A DNA stretch of 64,000 nucleotides from positions 248,001-312,000 of the forward strand of contig NZ_FUZC01000002.1 in the NCBI RefSeq assembly GCF_900168115.1, written 5' to 3'. Position 1 is the first letter of the stretch. Every line of letters begins with the position of its first letter. A program made the translations under genes and the position numbers. The DNA is from Salegentibacter salinarum. GTDB taxonomy: Bacteria > Bacteroidota > Bacteroidia > Flavobacteriales > Flavobacteriaceae. Of the stretch, positions 26,024 to 35,223 are shown one piece after another. Under the pieces are notes generated by a model. That model saw only the letters and a program-made list of their open reading frames with translations. It did not search any database and was not told where the DNA came from.

Positions 26024-27439
26024 TCCTAATAGCGTTAGGAATCCGTTGAGGATTAAAATAAAGAAACCAAACTCAAAGCCAAACCAAACCAGGCTGTTTA
26101 TGCTAATTATATAAGATAAAACAGGGGCCAGAATGGCAACTATAGGCACTAACTTATCTTTTACTTTAATATTGGTGAATAAACCAAGCGTATAAAGTCC
26201 CAGTAGCGGACCGTAAGTATAACCGGCAAATTCGAAGAGCTTATTGATCACACTTTTATCGGCTATCGCGTATTTGAAAATTAGCATTACCACTATAAAT
26301 AAGATAGAAATAACAATATGTATTTGTTTTCTAATTCTCATTTGTTTGGCTTCTGCGTATCGCTTTTCAATATTCAGAATATCAATACTAAAAGACGTGG
26401 TAAGCGCTGTTAAAGTACCATCGGCGCTGGAATAGGCCGCGGCGATAAGTCCCAGGATAAAAAGAATGGCCACCCCAATTCCTAACTCTCCTCCCGTGGC
26501 GATTGCGGGAAAAAGTTCATCTTTAATGGCGTCAATTCCACTTAAATCGGCGTATTGAGTAAGTAGAACCCCGAGGACAAGAAACATCATATTCACAATG
26601 GTAAGCACAATGGTGAACGAAAACATATTTTTTTGAGCATCTTTCAGGTTTCTGCAGGTAAGGTTTTTCTGCATCATATCCTGATCTAGGCCGGTCATTA
26701 CAATCGCGATAAATGCCCCGCTTACAAATTGTTTGATAAAATGATCACTGCTTTTCCAGTCTTCAAAAAAGAAGATTTTAGTTAAACCGCTTTCTGAAAG
26801 ATGGTTTATCATTCCCCCGGCCGTAATTCCTAATTCATCTGAAACCACAACTAAGGTAACGCCTAGAGAGAGCAACATAAAAAAAGTTTGCAGCGTATCT
26901 GTCCAGACTACGGTTTTAATTCCGCTCCTAAAAGTATATAACCAGATTAGGAAAATAGTAGCAGAAACCGTTGCATAATAAGGAACCCCTAATTCATCAA
27001 AAAGAATGAGTTGTAAAACGTTTGCTACCAAAAACAGCCTAAAACTCGAGCCGACTATCCTTGAAAGCAAGAAAAATGAAGCCCCTGTTTTATAGGAATA
27101 TTTTCCAAAGCGGGTTTCCAGGTAAGAATAAATTGAAGTAAGATTTAACCGATAATATAGCGGCAATAAAATAAGCCCGATTACAGCATAACCTACCGTA
27201 TACCCCAAAACCACCTGGAAGTAGCTGAAACTATCTGTAGCCACGGTTCCCGGTAAAGAAATAAAAGTAACCCCGCTAAGCGAAGCGCCAATCATCCCAA
27301 AAGCAACAATATACCAGGGAGATTCCCGGTTGGCGCGAAAAAATTCAGCATTACTGCCGGCCCGGCTGGAAAAAAAAGACACTAAAAATAAAAGTCCGAA
27401 ATAAGCGGCAATTAAAATTAAAATCTGATAGGGCTGCAT
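25994..27439 (-). CDS. Sodium:solute symporter (SSS family)
   Basis: 481 residues with about 13 hydrophobic segments. Typical SSS features are the N-terminal SRAGSNAEFFRANRESPWYI, the GMIGASLSGVTFISLPGTVA stretch (sodium-site region of TM1), YFQVVLGYTVGYAVIGLI, and TGLDQDMMQKNLTCRNLKDA after the middle of the protein. The substrate (sugar, amino acid or carboxylate) cannot be assigned. Its 3' end overlaps the convergent CoA-binding gene by 30 bases, which makes mutual antisense RNA possible. Upstream lies the repeat at 27569-27609 and the divergent recR. Confidence 0.9.
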   Translation of the reverse strand: MQPYQILILIAAYFGLLFLVSFFSSRAGSNAEFFRANRESPWYIVAFGMIGASLSGVTFISLPGTVATDSFSYFQVVLGYTVGYAVIGLILLPLYYRLNLTSIYSYLETRFGKYSYKTGASFFLLSRIVGSSFRLFLVANVLQLILFDELGVPYYATVSATIFLIWLYTFRSGIKTVVWTDTLQTFFMLLSLGVTLVVVSDELGITAGGMINHLSESGLTKIFFFEDWKSSDHFIKQFVSGAFIAIVMTGLDQDMMQKNLTCRNLKDAQKNMFSFTIVLTIVNMMFLVLGVLLTQYADLSGIDAIKDELFPAIATGGELGIGVAILFILGLIAAAYSSADGTLTALTTSFSIDILNIEKRYAEAKQMRIRKQIHIVISILFIVVMLIFKYAIADKSVINKLFEFAGYTYGPLLGLYTLGLFTNIKVKDKLVPIVAILAPVLSYIISINSLVWFGFEFGFFILILNGFLTLLGLILIRAKHH

Positions 27440-27568
27440 AGCGATGATTTTCTAACGGGGCGAATTTACAAATTAAGCTTAAACTTTAACCTTTTTCCTT
27501 AAAATGAACGATCAGTAATTTGGAGACAAGTTCAGGAGATATAAAACGGAAAATTATTTTTGCAATCA

Positions 27569-27609
27569 GGACAAGCTAGAGCATTTAAATCTCGATTATC
27601 GAGTAAAAA
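27569..27609 (+). repeat. Dispersed repeat, CTCGATTATCGAG family (copy 2)
   Basis: GGACAAGCTAGAGCATTTAA followed by ATCTCGATTATCGAGTAAAA. The perfect hairpin is CTCGA-TTA-TCGAG at 27591-27603. It ends 15 bases before the recR start codon, so it should lie in the recR leader or promoter. Confidence 0.7.
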
Positions 27610-27624
27610 TCATAAATTCGCGTT

Positions 27625-28242
27625 ATGGATTTTTCTTCAAAACTATTGGAACAGGCCGTAGATGAAATGTCTCAACTTCCCGGCATTGGGAAGCGCACCG
27701 CGTTGAGACTGGTTTTGCATATGCTTAAGCAACCCGAATCGCAAACCAAACAGCTGGCAGATGCGCTCACCAAACTTAGAACCGAGATAAAACTTTGCAA
27801 GAATTGTTACAACATAAGTGACACCGATCTCTGTGCGATTTGTGCAAACCCTTCCCGGAATTCAGAAATTGTTTGCGTTGTAGAGGATATTCGCGATGTG
27901 ATGGCTATTGAAAACACCGACCAATACCGTGGGCATTATCACGTTTTAGGCGGAAAGATAAGCCCGATGGATGGTATTGGCCCTTCCCAGCTTAGCATAA
28001 AACCTTTAATAGAAAAAGTACAGGCAGGAAAAGTAGAGGAGATCATTTTTGCCCTAAGCAGCACCCTGGAAGGCGATACCACCAATTTCTATATTTACCG
28101 GCAACTGGAAGGAACAGGCATTAAAACTTCAACTATAGCTCGTGGGATTTCAGTCGGGGACGAACTGGAATATGCCGATGAGGTTACTTTGGGAAGAAGT
28201 ATCACAAACAGGGTTCCGTTTGAAAGTTCGACTAAAAGTTAA
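27625..28242 (+). CDS. recR: Recombination mediator protein RecR
   Basis: 205 residues. The helix-hairpin-helix segment [20 protein letters not shown], the C4 zinc finger C-x2-C ... CAIC ([16 protein letters not shown]), the Toprim domain ([37 protein letters not shown]) and the C-terminal [20 protein letters not shown] are all intact. RecR works with RecO (and RecF) to load RecA on gapped DNA. It is followed by the wreck of a toxin-antitoxin pair. Confidence 0.97.
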   Translation: MDFSSKLLEQAVDEMSQLPGIGKRTALRLVLHMLKQPESQTKQLADALTKLRTEIKLCKNCYNISDTDLCAICANPSRNSEIVCVVEDIRDVMAIENTDQYRGHYHVLGGKISPMDGIGPSQLSIKPLIEKVQAGKVEEIIFALSSTLEGDTTNFYIYRQLEGTGIKTSTIARGISVGDELEYADEVTLGRSITNRVPFESSTKS

Positions 28243-28270
28243 TATCTTTAAAAGAACAATTTTTAAAAAA

Positions 28271-28394
28271 ATGAAAACTTCAGAATTAAAGAAAGAAATT
28301 ATTTCACGGCTGGACTTGCTGGATGAAACTCAACCATGAGGGAGAATTACATGAAGATGTTGTAGAGAGAATAAAAACCAAATATGGCTTCTAA
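28271..28394 (+). pseudogene. Antitoxin gene remnant (type II TA) with internal deletion
   Basis: It starts MKTSELKKEIISRLDLLDET and then stops after QP. A different frame resumes at once with NHEGELHEDVVERIKTKYGF and ends at 28394. Its stop overlaps the ATG of the toxin remnant (28384), as in many antitoxin-toxin pairs. The two parts together give about 42 residues, against 70-80 in usual relatives, so a middle piece is probably missing. Such antitoxins repress their own operon and neutralise a ParE/RelE toxin. Confidence 0.65.
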
Positions 28395-28693
28395 AAGAGA
28401 AGTGATTTGGGCTCCGACAGCTGTAAAAGAATTGGATCAATTTCTTGAATATATTGAAAATGAATGGAGTAAGTCAATAAGCGAAGATTTTTTTATAAGC
28501 TGCAGCACCCAATAGAGCTTATCAGGCTTAACCCATATCAATTTCCTTCAATTTTAGGAGAGAAAAGTATCACAAATGCGTGGTAACCAGGCATAACTCC
28601 ATTTATGACAGTATTCCGAATGAATCGGTTATCAGGATTCTTCATGTTTTCGATACCCGGCAAGACCCCATCAAACTTTCGCTAAAGCAGTAA
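28384..28693 (+). pseudogene. ParE/RelE-family toxin, inactivated by two frameshifts
   Basis: Three pieces in three frames join into one ParE/RelE-type toxin: MASKREVIWAPTAVKELDQF ... SEDF, then YKLQHPIELIRLNPYQFPSI, then YHKCVVTRHNSIYDSIPNES and VIRILHVFDTRQDPIKL. The first break is at a run of seven T (28488-28494) where eight are needed; the second is at a run of four A (28563-28566) where five would restore the frame. The C-terminal VFDTRQDP motif is typical of the family. No functional toxin can be made. Confidence 0.82.
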
Positions 28694-28875
28694 TATTTCT
28701 TCTTAAAAATTTAGTTTCAGCTTTGGAAATTGTAATTTTACCCGAGTGCGAATATATTTTCCTAGACGGAAAATTTATAATAATAATTCATTTTATTGAT
28801 TTTTTAATATTTTTAAAGTTGAATTTTCATTAAATTCGCAAGCATAAACCTTAAAATAAGCTTTCAATTATAGAT

Positions 28876-30216
28876 ATGGCAAAGTTTGAACTTAAGCTAC
28901 CAAAAATGGGCGAAAGTGTCGCCGAAGCAACTATTACCAACTGGTTAAAGGAAGTTGGAGATACCATTGAAGCCGATGAACCGGTTCTTGAAATCGCGAC
29001 CGATAAAGTAGATAGCGAAGTTCCCAGCGAAGTAGAGGGGAAATTGGTAGAGAAACTTTTCGAAGCTGACGATGTTGTACAGGTAGGACAAACCATAGCC
29101 ATTATTGAAATTGAAGGTGAAATTCCTGCCGGTGCAGGTGATGACGAATTAGACCTTGACCTGGATGGTAGGGAAGAGGAAGACCAATATGCTGAAGAAG
29201 TAGCCGAAAGTGTTGAAGCCGCAAAGGAAACAGCGGGAAGTAAAGATTTTTCTGAAGCTTCAAGATTCTATTCTCCTCTCGTAAAGAATATAGCAAAAGA
29301 AGAAGGTATAAGTTTAGATGAACTGGAATCTGTAGAAGGAACCGGGAAAGACGGTCGGGTGACCAAAGACGATATCCTGGCTTATGTTGAAAACCGGGAA
29401 AAAGGAACTTCTCAACAACAAGCACCAAAAACTGCTACAGCCCCATCAGCCGTTACAGGTAAAATGGCTGAAGCTAAAGCAAAATCTGAAGCCGTGATCC
29501 CATCTGGTGAAGATGAGATTATCGAGATGAGCCGAATGGGGAAAATGATTGCCCATCATATGGTTGAAAGTGCGCAAACTTCAGCACACGTTCAATCTTT
29601 TATCGAGGTAGATGTAACCAATATCTGGAACTGGAGAAATAAGCATAAAAACGATTTTCAGAAAAAAGAGGGTGAAAAACTTACGTTTACCCCAATTTTT
29701 ATGGAAGCCGTAGCCAAGGCCATTCGCGATTTCCCTCTGATAAATATTTCGGTAGATGGTGATAAAATAATTAAGAAGAAAAACATAAACCTTGGGATGG
29801 CAGCAGCCCTTCCCGACGGTAACCTGATAGTGCCGGTAATTAGAAATGCAGATCAGCTTAACCTGGTAGGACTTGCCAAGAAAGTAAACGATCTTGCCAA
29901 CCGCGCACGTCAGAATAAATTAAAGCCGGACGATATTCAGGGTGGTACTTATACCGTTACCAATGTTGGAACTTTTGGTAGTATTATGGGCACGCCGATA
30001 ATCAATCAGCCGCAGGTTGCTATTCTTGCCCTGGGAGCTATAAGAAAAGTTCCTGCGGTTATAGAAACCCCAGATGGTGATTTTATAGGAATTCGTTATA
30101 AAATGTTCCTCTCACACAGTTACGACCATAGAGTCGTAAACGGTGCGCTTGGAGGTCAGTTTGTACAACGAGTAGCCCAGTATTTAGAAGGTTTTGATAA
30201 AAACCGCGAGATATAA
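28876..30216 (+). CDS. 2-oxo acid dehydrogenase E2 component (dihydrolipoamide acyltransferase)
   Basis: 446 residues. The lipoyl domain (1-80) has the lipoate-accepting Lys44 in ATDKVDSEV. An acidic linker is followed by the peripheral-subunit-binding domain (about 130-175, YSPLVKNIAKEEGISLDELE, GTGKDGRVTKDDILAY). The catalytic domain ends with SYDHRVVNGALGG, giving the DHRxxxG histidine near 417. It moves acyl groups from lipoyl to CoA. The ETPDGDF... ALGG region and single lipoyl domain resemble branched-chain or 2-oxoglutarate E2 rather than a multi-lipoyl pyruvate E2, but the substrate is uncertain. E1 and E3 genes are not adjacent. Confidence 0.93.
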   Translation: MAKFELKLPKMGESVAEATITNWLKEVGDTIEADEPVLEIATDKVDSEVPSEVEGKLVEKLFEADDVVQVGQTIAIIEIEGEIPAGAGDDELDLDLDGREEEDQYAEEVAESVEAAKETAGSKDFSEASRFYSPLVKNIAKEEGISLDELESVEGTGKDGRVTKDDILAYVENREKGTSQQQAPKTATAPSAVTGKMAEAKAKSEAVIPSGEDEIIEMSRMGKMIAHHMVESAQTSAHVQSFIEVDVTNIWNWRNKHKNDFQKKEGEKLTFTPIFMEAVAKAIRDFPLINISVDGDKIIKKKNINLGMAAALPDGNLIVPVIRNADQLNLVGLAKKVNDLANRARQNKLKPDDIQGGTYTVTNVGTFGSIMGTPIINQPQVAILALGAIRKVPAVIETPDGDFIGIRYKMFLSHSYDHRVVNGALGGQFVQRVAQYLEGFDKNREI

Positions 30217-30230
30217 GGTGGAATAATTTA

Positions 30231-30396
30231 AGGGTTGGTTAAAAATTTAAGACCGTCATCCTGAATTCATTTCAGAGTCTGCTCCGAAATTTATTCGGAG
30301 ATCTAATATATTTAAAATTGATTCAAATTAGAAGCTGAAACAATCCCGAAGCTTCGGGACAGCTAGACGACAGCAAGACTTTTCAACCAACCTTTT
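30231..30396 (+). terminator. E2 gene terminator-like stem with a repeat in its loop
   Basis: GGTTGGTT (30233-30240) pairs with AACCAACC (30385-30392). Flanking AAAA/TTTT on the inner side extends the stem with one mismatch, and TTTT follows. The 144 bases between are almost entirely the repeat 30254-30371. Confidence 0.55.
30254..30371 (+). repeat. Dispersed repeat, longest copy with three hairpin modules (copy 3)
   Basis: Modules in order: CCTGAATTCATTTCAG; CTCCGAAATTTATTCGGAG; AGCTGAAACAATCCCGAAGC continuing TTCGGGACAGCT. The ends are CGTC and GACGAC. The middle module is absent from copy 2 and present in copy 4. Confidence 0.8.
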
Positions 30397-30418
30397 CCTT
30401 TAATATTGCCATACAAAC

Positions 30419-30838
30419 TCAAAGATTCTTAACGTAATTATGTAGAAGGCTCAAAGCTGGTTGTTCCAACAGTCTATTATCGTCGTCAAATAGATTTTCA
30501 GCTTCCAGGTTTTTATATCCAAGAATTTCAGAAGCCTCATCATTTTGTAATTTTTCAAAAGCCATAGACCAGTCAGAAAAATCACGTTTTTTACTAAAGC
30601 CCGAGTCCAACTCGGTTACGTGTTGGTGGCGTTCGTCTTTGGTAATTTTTTTATATAACCAATCAACCTTTTCCTCTTTGCCTTCAATATATTGAATAAA
30701 ACTACCGTGGAAATAAATTTACATGCCTGTTACTCCAATTTCGCTATTGCGAGATTGGGATTTACTTAGAAGTTCCTTTAAATTATTATCGGTTATTAAG
30801 TGGCTTTGCCTGCTTACATAAGCAAGATATTTAAACAT
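30419..30838 (-). pseudogene. BLUF-domain blue-light sensor with one in-frame stop codon
   Basis: A single minus-strand frame of 140 codons begins MFKYLAYVSRQSHLI at ATG 30838 and ends at 30419. The only interruption is TAA at 30719-30721 (codon 40), where relatives have Leu in the G-x-L-x-Y strand. All flavin-site residues are present: Tyr7 (LAYVS), Asn31 (SRNSEIGVTG), Gln49 (FIQYIEG), and Trp/Met in DWSMAF near residue 91-93. A TTA codon became TAA by one base. BLUF proteins bind FAD and signal blue light, usually through a partner. The downstream 63-codon piece has its own ATG but lacks Tyr, Asn and Gln, so it cannot be a photoreceptor. Confidence 0.85.
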
Positions 30839-30972
30839 TCTGGTGTTTTTTGATATATTTCAAAGATAAAAAATGTTATTAGGTTTTGTTTAATATCGTA
30901 TAAAATGCAAGTTCGTAAAAAAGTCAAACCTCATAAATTATAGTATATTTACCCACAAAATCAAGCTCCTTT

Positions 30973-31749
30973 ATGGAATTAAACCTAACCAGACCTATTT
31001 GTTTTTTTGACCTCGAAACCACGGGAACAAATGTGGCCAAAGACCGTATTGTAGAAATCGCTATCCTTAAAGTTTTTCCTAACGGAAATAAGGAGAGTAA
31101 AACCTGGCTGGTAAACCCTGAAATGCCTATTCCTAAAGAAGTAGTGGCTATTCACGGAATTTCAGATGAAAAAGTGGCTAACGAACCCACTTTTAAAGAG
31201 CTCGCTTCGCAGGTGCACGAGATGATTAAAGGCTGTGATCTTGGTGGCTATAATTCTAATAGATTTGATATTCCTTTGCTGGTAGAAGAACTTTTACGCG
31301 CCGGGATAGATTTTGAAATGAAAAACGTAGTCGCCGTAGATGTACAAACCATTTTTCATAAAAAGGAACAAAGAACTTTGGCAGCCGCTTATCAGTTTTA
31401 CTGCGGAAAAGACCTAATAGACGCCCACAGCGCTGAAGCCGATACCACGGCAACTTACGAGGTTTTGAAATCGCAATTAGACCGTTATGAAGATTTGCAA
31501 AACGATATGAAATACCTAGCCGATTATTCCGCCAGGAATAAATTTGCAGATTTCGCTGGATTTATCGCTTATGATAAAAAAGGAAACGAAGTTTTTGCTT
31601 TTGGTAAATACCGTGGTAAAAATGTAGAAAAAGTGCTGGAAGAAGAACCCGGTTATTTTGGCTGGATTCAAAATGCCGATTTTCCACTTTATACCAAAAA
31701 AGTCCTTACTGCTATAAAATTAAGAAAACTCAATAATAAACTGTCCTGA
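30973..31749 (+). CDS. DEDDh-type 3'-5' exonuclease (DNA polymerase III epsilon-like)
   Basis: 258 residues. The exonuclease motifs are FFDLETTGT (Asp and Glu, residues 12-14), SNRFDIPLLVEEL (ExoII Asp) and DAHSAEADTTATYEVL (ExoIII His and Asp). The last 60 residues (NEVFAFGKYRGKNVEKVLEE, GYFGWIQNADFPLYTKKVLT) form the DUF3820-like tail found in exodeoxyribonuclease X-type proteins. It could proofread or trim DNA; it is not fused to a polymerase. It is the first of five closely spaced plus-strand genes ending with cinA, with seven bases to the next. Confidence 0.92.
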   Translation: MELNLTRPICFFDLETTGTNVAKDRIVEIAILKVFPNGNKESKTWLVNPEMPIPKEVVAIHGISDEKVANEPTFKELASQVHEMIKGCDLGGYNSNRFDIPLLVEELLRAGIDFEMKNVVAVDVQTIFHKKEQRTLAAAYQFYCGKDLIDAHSAEADTTATYEVLKSQLDRYEDLQNDMKYLADYSARNKFADFAGFIAYDKKGNEVFAFGKYRGKNVEKVLEEEPGYFGWIQNADFPLYTKKVLTAIKLRKLNNKLS

Positions 31750-31756
31750 AAGGAAA

Positions 31757-32716
31757 ATGAAGCAATGCCTTTTCGTAGTTTGTTTGCTGTGTTTCGCGGT
31801 AGCTTCTGCCCAGGAAAACCGCGTGATAGGTCAGGTGGTAGATGCTCTTACCTCCCAACCCCTGCCTTATGTAAATATAGTTTTGGAAGAACAACATAAG
31901 GGAACTTCAGCAGGCGCGCAGGGGAGATTTTTATTTGTTTTAAAAGGAGCAGATACTTCAGCTATATTAAAATTTAGTTTTGTAGGTTTTAAAACCGAAT
32001 ACATTAATTTAGGAAAGTTAAATAATAGTAGGGTAGTGAAAATGCAGCCAGATGTGAGTGCACTTTCTGAAGTTCAGTTATATAGTATTCTAAATAATAA
32101 TTCCGAAAAAATCAATGATTTCCGCGGAAAGGAAAGTATAGGTTTGGGTAATTTCAGCGGCGGACAGTTTCCTAGTATGGTGGCCCGTTACTATGCCAGA
32201 CCCGAAAATTTTAAAGCAGGTTGCTTTTTGGAAGAGGTAGAGGTTAGGTTCTTTGCTACTGACCTGAATATGAATAAAAAATCAAAATTTCGATTAAGAA
32301 TACTGGAAGTAGGCCAAAATGGAAAACCGGCGGGAGATCTTTTAACTTCTAATTTGATTATAGAAAGAAGAAGTAACAGCTTTAAAACTAAAATCCCATT
32401 ACTACAATATCGAATTCCAATTCCTAAGGAAGGATTTTTTGTAGCCGTAGAACATCTTTTTATTAAAGAGAACGAATATATTGAGAAGAAGGATTATAAA
32501 ATTTACAGGGAAAATGATACCCTGCTCTACGATAATTTTAGAGTAGTTAAATATTTACCTGTTTTTAAAGGGGTGCTAGAAAAAAAGAAGCATGATTTTA
32601 ATTCTTATTTTAAGGACACCAATGGTTGGAAGAAAATGAATAGTCTGGATAATTCCCATCAGGTTTTTAAGGGCGAATATCCTGCACCTGCCTTTAAAAT
32701 TACCTTAACCGATTAA
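31757..32716 (+). CDS. Exported protein with carboxypeptidase-regulatory-like domain
   Basis: 319 residues. A signal peptide (FVVCLLCFAVASAQ) is followed by a CarboxypepD_reg-like beta domain (NRVIGQVVDALTSQPLPYVN, GTSAGAQGRFLF) to about residue 100. The rest is a beta-rich domain of no recognised function (RYYARPENFKAGCFLEEVEV, FRLRILEVGQNGKPAGDLL), common in Bacteroidota surface proteins. It probably sits at the outer membrane or periplasm. Tight spacing with the exonuclease and with the FAH-family gene (10 bases) suggests co-transcription. Confidence 0.8.
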   Translation: MKQCLFVVCLLCFAVASAQENRVIGQVVDALTSQPLPYVNIVLEEQHKGTSAGAQGRFLFVLKGADTSAILKFSFVGFKTEYINLGKLNNSRVVKMQPDVSALSEVQLYSILNNNSEKINDFRGKESIGLGNFSGGQFPSMVARYYARPENFKAGCFLEEVEVRFFATDLNMNKKSKFRLRILEVGQNGKPAGDLLTSNLIIERRSNSFKTKIPLLQYRIPIPKEGFFVAVEHLFIKENEYIEKKDYKIYRENDTLLYDNFRVVKYLPVFKGVLEKKKHDFNSYFKDTNGWKKMNSLDNSHQVFKGEYPAPAFKITLTD

Positions 32717-32726
32717 TTGCTGAAAC

Positions 32727-33341
32727 ATGAAAATAATTTGCATTGGCAGAAACTACACTGATCATATTTCTGAATTACAAAATGAAAAGCCTGAAGATCC
32801 GGTTATTTTTCTGAAACCTGATACTTCCATTTTATTAAAAAAACAGCCCTTTTTTATCCCTGATTTTTCTAATGATGTTCATTACGAAGTTGAGGTCTTG
32901 GTGAAGATCAAAAAGGTGGGAAAACATATTCAGGAGAAATTTGCGCATAAATATTATGATGAAATTGGCCTGGGAATAGATTTCACGGCCAGGGACCTTC
33001 AACAAAAATTAAAAGATAAAGGATTACCCTGGGAAAAAGCAAAAGCATTTGATGGAGCTGCGGTCATAGGGGAAAAATGGTTGGCCAAAGATGCGGTTGG
33101 CGATATAAATATGCTTAACTTTAGTTTAGAAAAGAACGGCGAAACCGTTCAAAAAAGCAATACCCGATTAATGCTGTGGAAAATAGATGAGCTAATTGCC
33201 TATGTTTCACAGTTTTTTACTTTAAAAATAGGAGATGTGATCTTTACCGGGACCCCGGCGGGCGTTGGTAAGGTGACTGCAGAAAATAAATTAACCGGAT
33301 TTATAGAAGACAAACAAATCTTTTCAATTCAAATAAAATAG
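32727..33341 (+). CDS. Fumarylacetoacetate hydrolase-family protein (short type)
   Basis: 204 residues, one FAH-fold domain: IICIGRNYTDHISELQ, PVIFLKPDTSIL, the metal ligands in VHYEVEVLVKI, LGIDFTARDLQQKLKDKGLP, AKAFDGAA and FTGTPAGVGKV. Short members act on acylpyruvates or oxaloacetate. Within the FAHD1/YcgM-like group, acylpyruvase or oxaloacetate decarboxylase activity is the best guess. It is distinct from the full-length FahA at 13356. Only four bases separate it from the HPt gene. Confidence 0.9.
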   Translation: MKIICIGRNYTDHISELQNEKPEDPVIFLKPDTSILLKKQPFFIPDFSNDVHYEVEVLVKIKKVGKHIQEKFAHKYYDEIGLGIDFTARDLQQKLKDKGLPWEKAKAFDGAAVIGEKWLAKDAVGDINMLNFSLEKNGETVQKSNTRLMLWKIDELIAYVSQFFTLKIGDVIFTGTPAGVGKVTAENKLTGFIEDKQIFSIQIK

Positions 33342-33345
33342 TACT

Positions 33346-33687
33346 ATGAGCAACTACGATTTAAGTGAGGTTAAGGAAATGGCCGGTGGCGACGAAGATT
33401 TCATGAAAATAGTGGTACAAACCTTTTTAGAAGAAATTCCGCCTGATGTGGAAGCGATGAACGAAGCTATTTCTAACGATAATCCAGATCTCGCTTATCA
33501 ATTTGCGCATAAAATGAAGCCCAATTTACAGTTGTTTGGCCTGGAACTTATGGACGAGGTAAAAGTAATTGAAGCCTGGGCAAAGGCCGGGAAAAAGAAA
33601 GACGAAGTGCCAACCGCGGCTTCAAAAATCACCAAGAAAGTAAATGTAGCCAGTATTGCCCTTAAACGTGATTTTGAACTGGAATGA
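33346..33687 (+). CDS. Histidine phosphotransfer (HPt) domain protein
   Basis: 113 residues, an all-helical HPt domain. The phospho-accepting His is near residue 56 in [15 protein letters not shown]. It passes phosphate between hybrid kinases and response regulators, but none is encoded nearby, so its partner is elsewhere. The last codon region overlaps the start of cinA by four bases (ATGA). An HPt protein inside a nuclease/hydrolase/cinA cluster is an unusual neighbourhood. Confidence 0.9.
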   Translation: MSNYDLSEVKEMAGGDEDFMKIVVQTFLEEIPPDVEAMNEAISNDNPDLAYQFAHKMKPNLQLFGLELMDEVKVIEAWAKAGKKKDEVPTAASKITKKVNVASIALKRDFELE

Positions 33688-34946
33688 AAGCAGAAATAAT
33701 TACCATTGGAGATGAGATTCTCATTGGCCAGATTATAGATACCAATTCAGCATTTATCGCTAAAGAGTTGAATAAAATTGGTATTTCAGTAAAACAAATT
33801 TCTACAGTAGAAGACGAGAAAAGTCATATCCTGGAGGCTTTATACGAAGCTAAAAACCGGGCCGATATTATAATTATCACCGGCGGTCTCGGGCCTACCA
33901 AAGACGATATTACCAAAGATTGTTTATGCGAATTTTTTGAGGATAAACTCGTTAAAAACGAGGAAGTACTCAAGCATATAGAATTTTTGTTTGATAAATA
34001 TATAGACACCCCAATTTCCGATTTAAACCGAAAACAAGCCATGTTGCCGTCTAAAGCCGTGGCTTTAAAGAATAAATACGGCACAGCCGCGGGAATGTGG
34101 TTTGAAAGCGAAGGTAAAGCTTATATTTCCCTTCCTGGCGTTCCTTTTGAAATGAAAGCGCTTATTGAAGGCGAAGTGGTGCCTAAACTTCAGCAGACAT
34201 TTAAAAGACCGGTTATTCTGCATAAAACCGTATTGACCTACGGAATGGGTGAAAGCGCTATTGCCGATAAAATTGAAGATTGGGAAAACAATTTACCACC
34301 TTACATCAAACTGGCGTATTTGCCAAACCTCGGTCGGGTACGTTTGCGTTTAACCGCTAAAGGCGAGAACGAAGAACATCTTCAAAATAGTATAGAAAGC
34401 CTCATTACAGATCTCCACGGAATTATTGGCGATATTATTGTTGGTTATGAAGACGATGAACCTATAGAAATACAAATTTCGAGGTTATTGAGAAAAATTA
34501 ATGCGAGTATAGCCACGGCTGAAAGTTGTACCGGCGGCAAACTGGCAAGTTTATTTGCTACACCTCCCGGCGCTTCCAACTACTATAAAGGCAGCGTGGT
34601 AAGCTATGCAACCAGTGTTAAAGAAGATATTTTAAAAATAGATAAAAAGTTGATCGAAGAACATTCGGTGGTGAGTAAAGAAGTCGCAATTGCCATGGCA
34701 AAAAATATTCGCGATCTTTTTAAAACCGATTATGCGATTTCTACCACGGGGAACGCGGGTCCCGCCAAGGGAGACAGCGACGCCGAGATTGGTACTGTTT
34801 TTATAGGAATTGCCACGCCCGATAAAGTTTATGCGAAAAAATTTATCTTCGGGAATCATCGCGATAAGGTGATAGGCAAAGCGGTAAACAAAAGCATGGA
34901 AATGATTCGGGAAGAACTATTTCAGCAAATAAAAACATATCCTTAG
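33684..34946 (+). CDS. cinA: CinA-family protein (competence/damage-inducible, NMN deamidase-related)
   Basis: 420 residues. The N-terminal MoCF-like domain (1-170: [31 protein letters not shown]) is followed by a linker and the C-terminal CinA amidase domain (from about 260: [37 protein letters not shown]). Full-length CinA proteins combine ADP-ribose pyrophosphatase-like and nicotinamide mononucleotide deamidase activities. Its start overlaps the HPt gene stop. It is the last gene of the cluster beginning at 30973. Confidence 0.93.
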   Translation: MKAEIITIGDEILIGQIIDTNSAFIAKELNKIGISVKQISTVEDEKSHILEALYEAKNRADIIIITGGLGPTKDDITKDCLCEFFEDKLVKNEEVLKHIEFLFDKYIDTPISDLNRKQAMLPSKAVALKNKYGTAAGMWFESEGKAYISLPGVPFEMKALIEGEVVPKLQQTFKRPVILHKTVLTYGMGESAIADKIEDWENNLPPYIKLAYLPNLGRVRLRLTAKGENEEHLQNSIESLITDLHGIIGDIIVGYEDDEPIEIQISRLLRKINASIATAESCTGGKLASLFATPPGASNYYKGSVVSYATSVKEDILKIDKKLIEEHSVVSKEVAIAMAKNIRDLFKTDYAISTTGNAGPAKGDSDAEIGTVFIGIATPDKVYAKKFIFGNHRDKVIGKAVNKSMEMIREELFQQIKTYP

Positions 34947-35002
34947 GCTTATTTTTCAGTTTAAAATAGTTGGAATCTCTTAATCTAAGCTTTGAATTTC
35001 AG

Positions 35003-35186
35003 AAGCTTAAATATTTTCTTGCTTTAAAAAAGATTAAATTTGCAGGGCGAAAAAGTTTATTAGTTTTCTAATACAACGAAAACAGGGAGTGTTCAGCTAA
35101 AAAACTGGTTTGATTTACATATTTCAAAAAGCTTAAATATTTTTTTAAATTAATATTGTTTGTTAGGTGAAAAAATCGTTAATTTG
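35003..35186 (+). promoter_or_regulatory. Duplicated promoter-like region upstream of rpmB
   Basis: AAGCTTAAATATTTT occurs exactly at 35003-35017 and 35129-35143. Each copy is followed by a similar -7-type sequence: TAAATTTGCAGGG (from 35035) and TTAATTTGCAGCC (from 35179). The second has a TTTG at 35159-35162 at a plausible -33 distance. A tandem pair for the ribosomal protein operon is a reasonable inference. Confidence 0.5.
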
Positions 35187-35223
35187 CAGCCTGTTTTGAA
35201 ATAACGAGAAAAGATATAGAGCA

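Noticed and set aside
30419-30610. 63-residue independent protein in the BLUF locus
   Set aside because: It is the tail of the BLUF frame after the nonsense codon and lacks the flavin-binding residues.
30719-30721. Programmed read-through of the TAA in the BLUF gene
   Set aside because: No read-through signal is evident and other BLUF proteins have Leu here; a point mutation is simpler.
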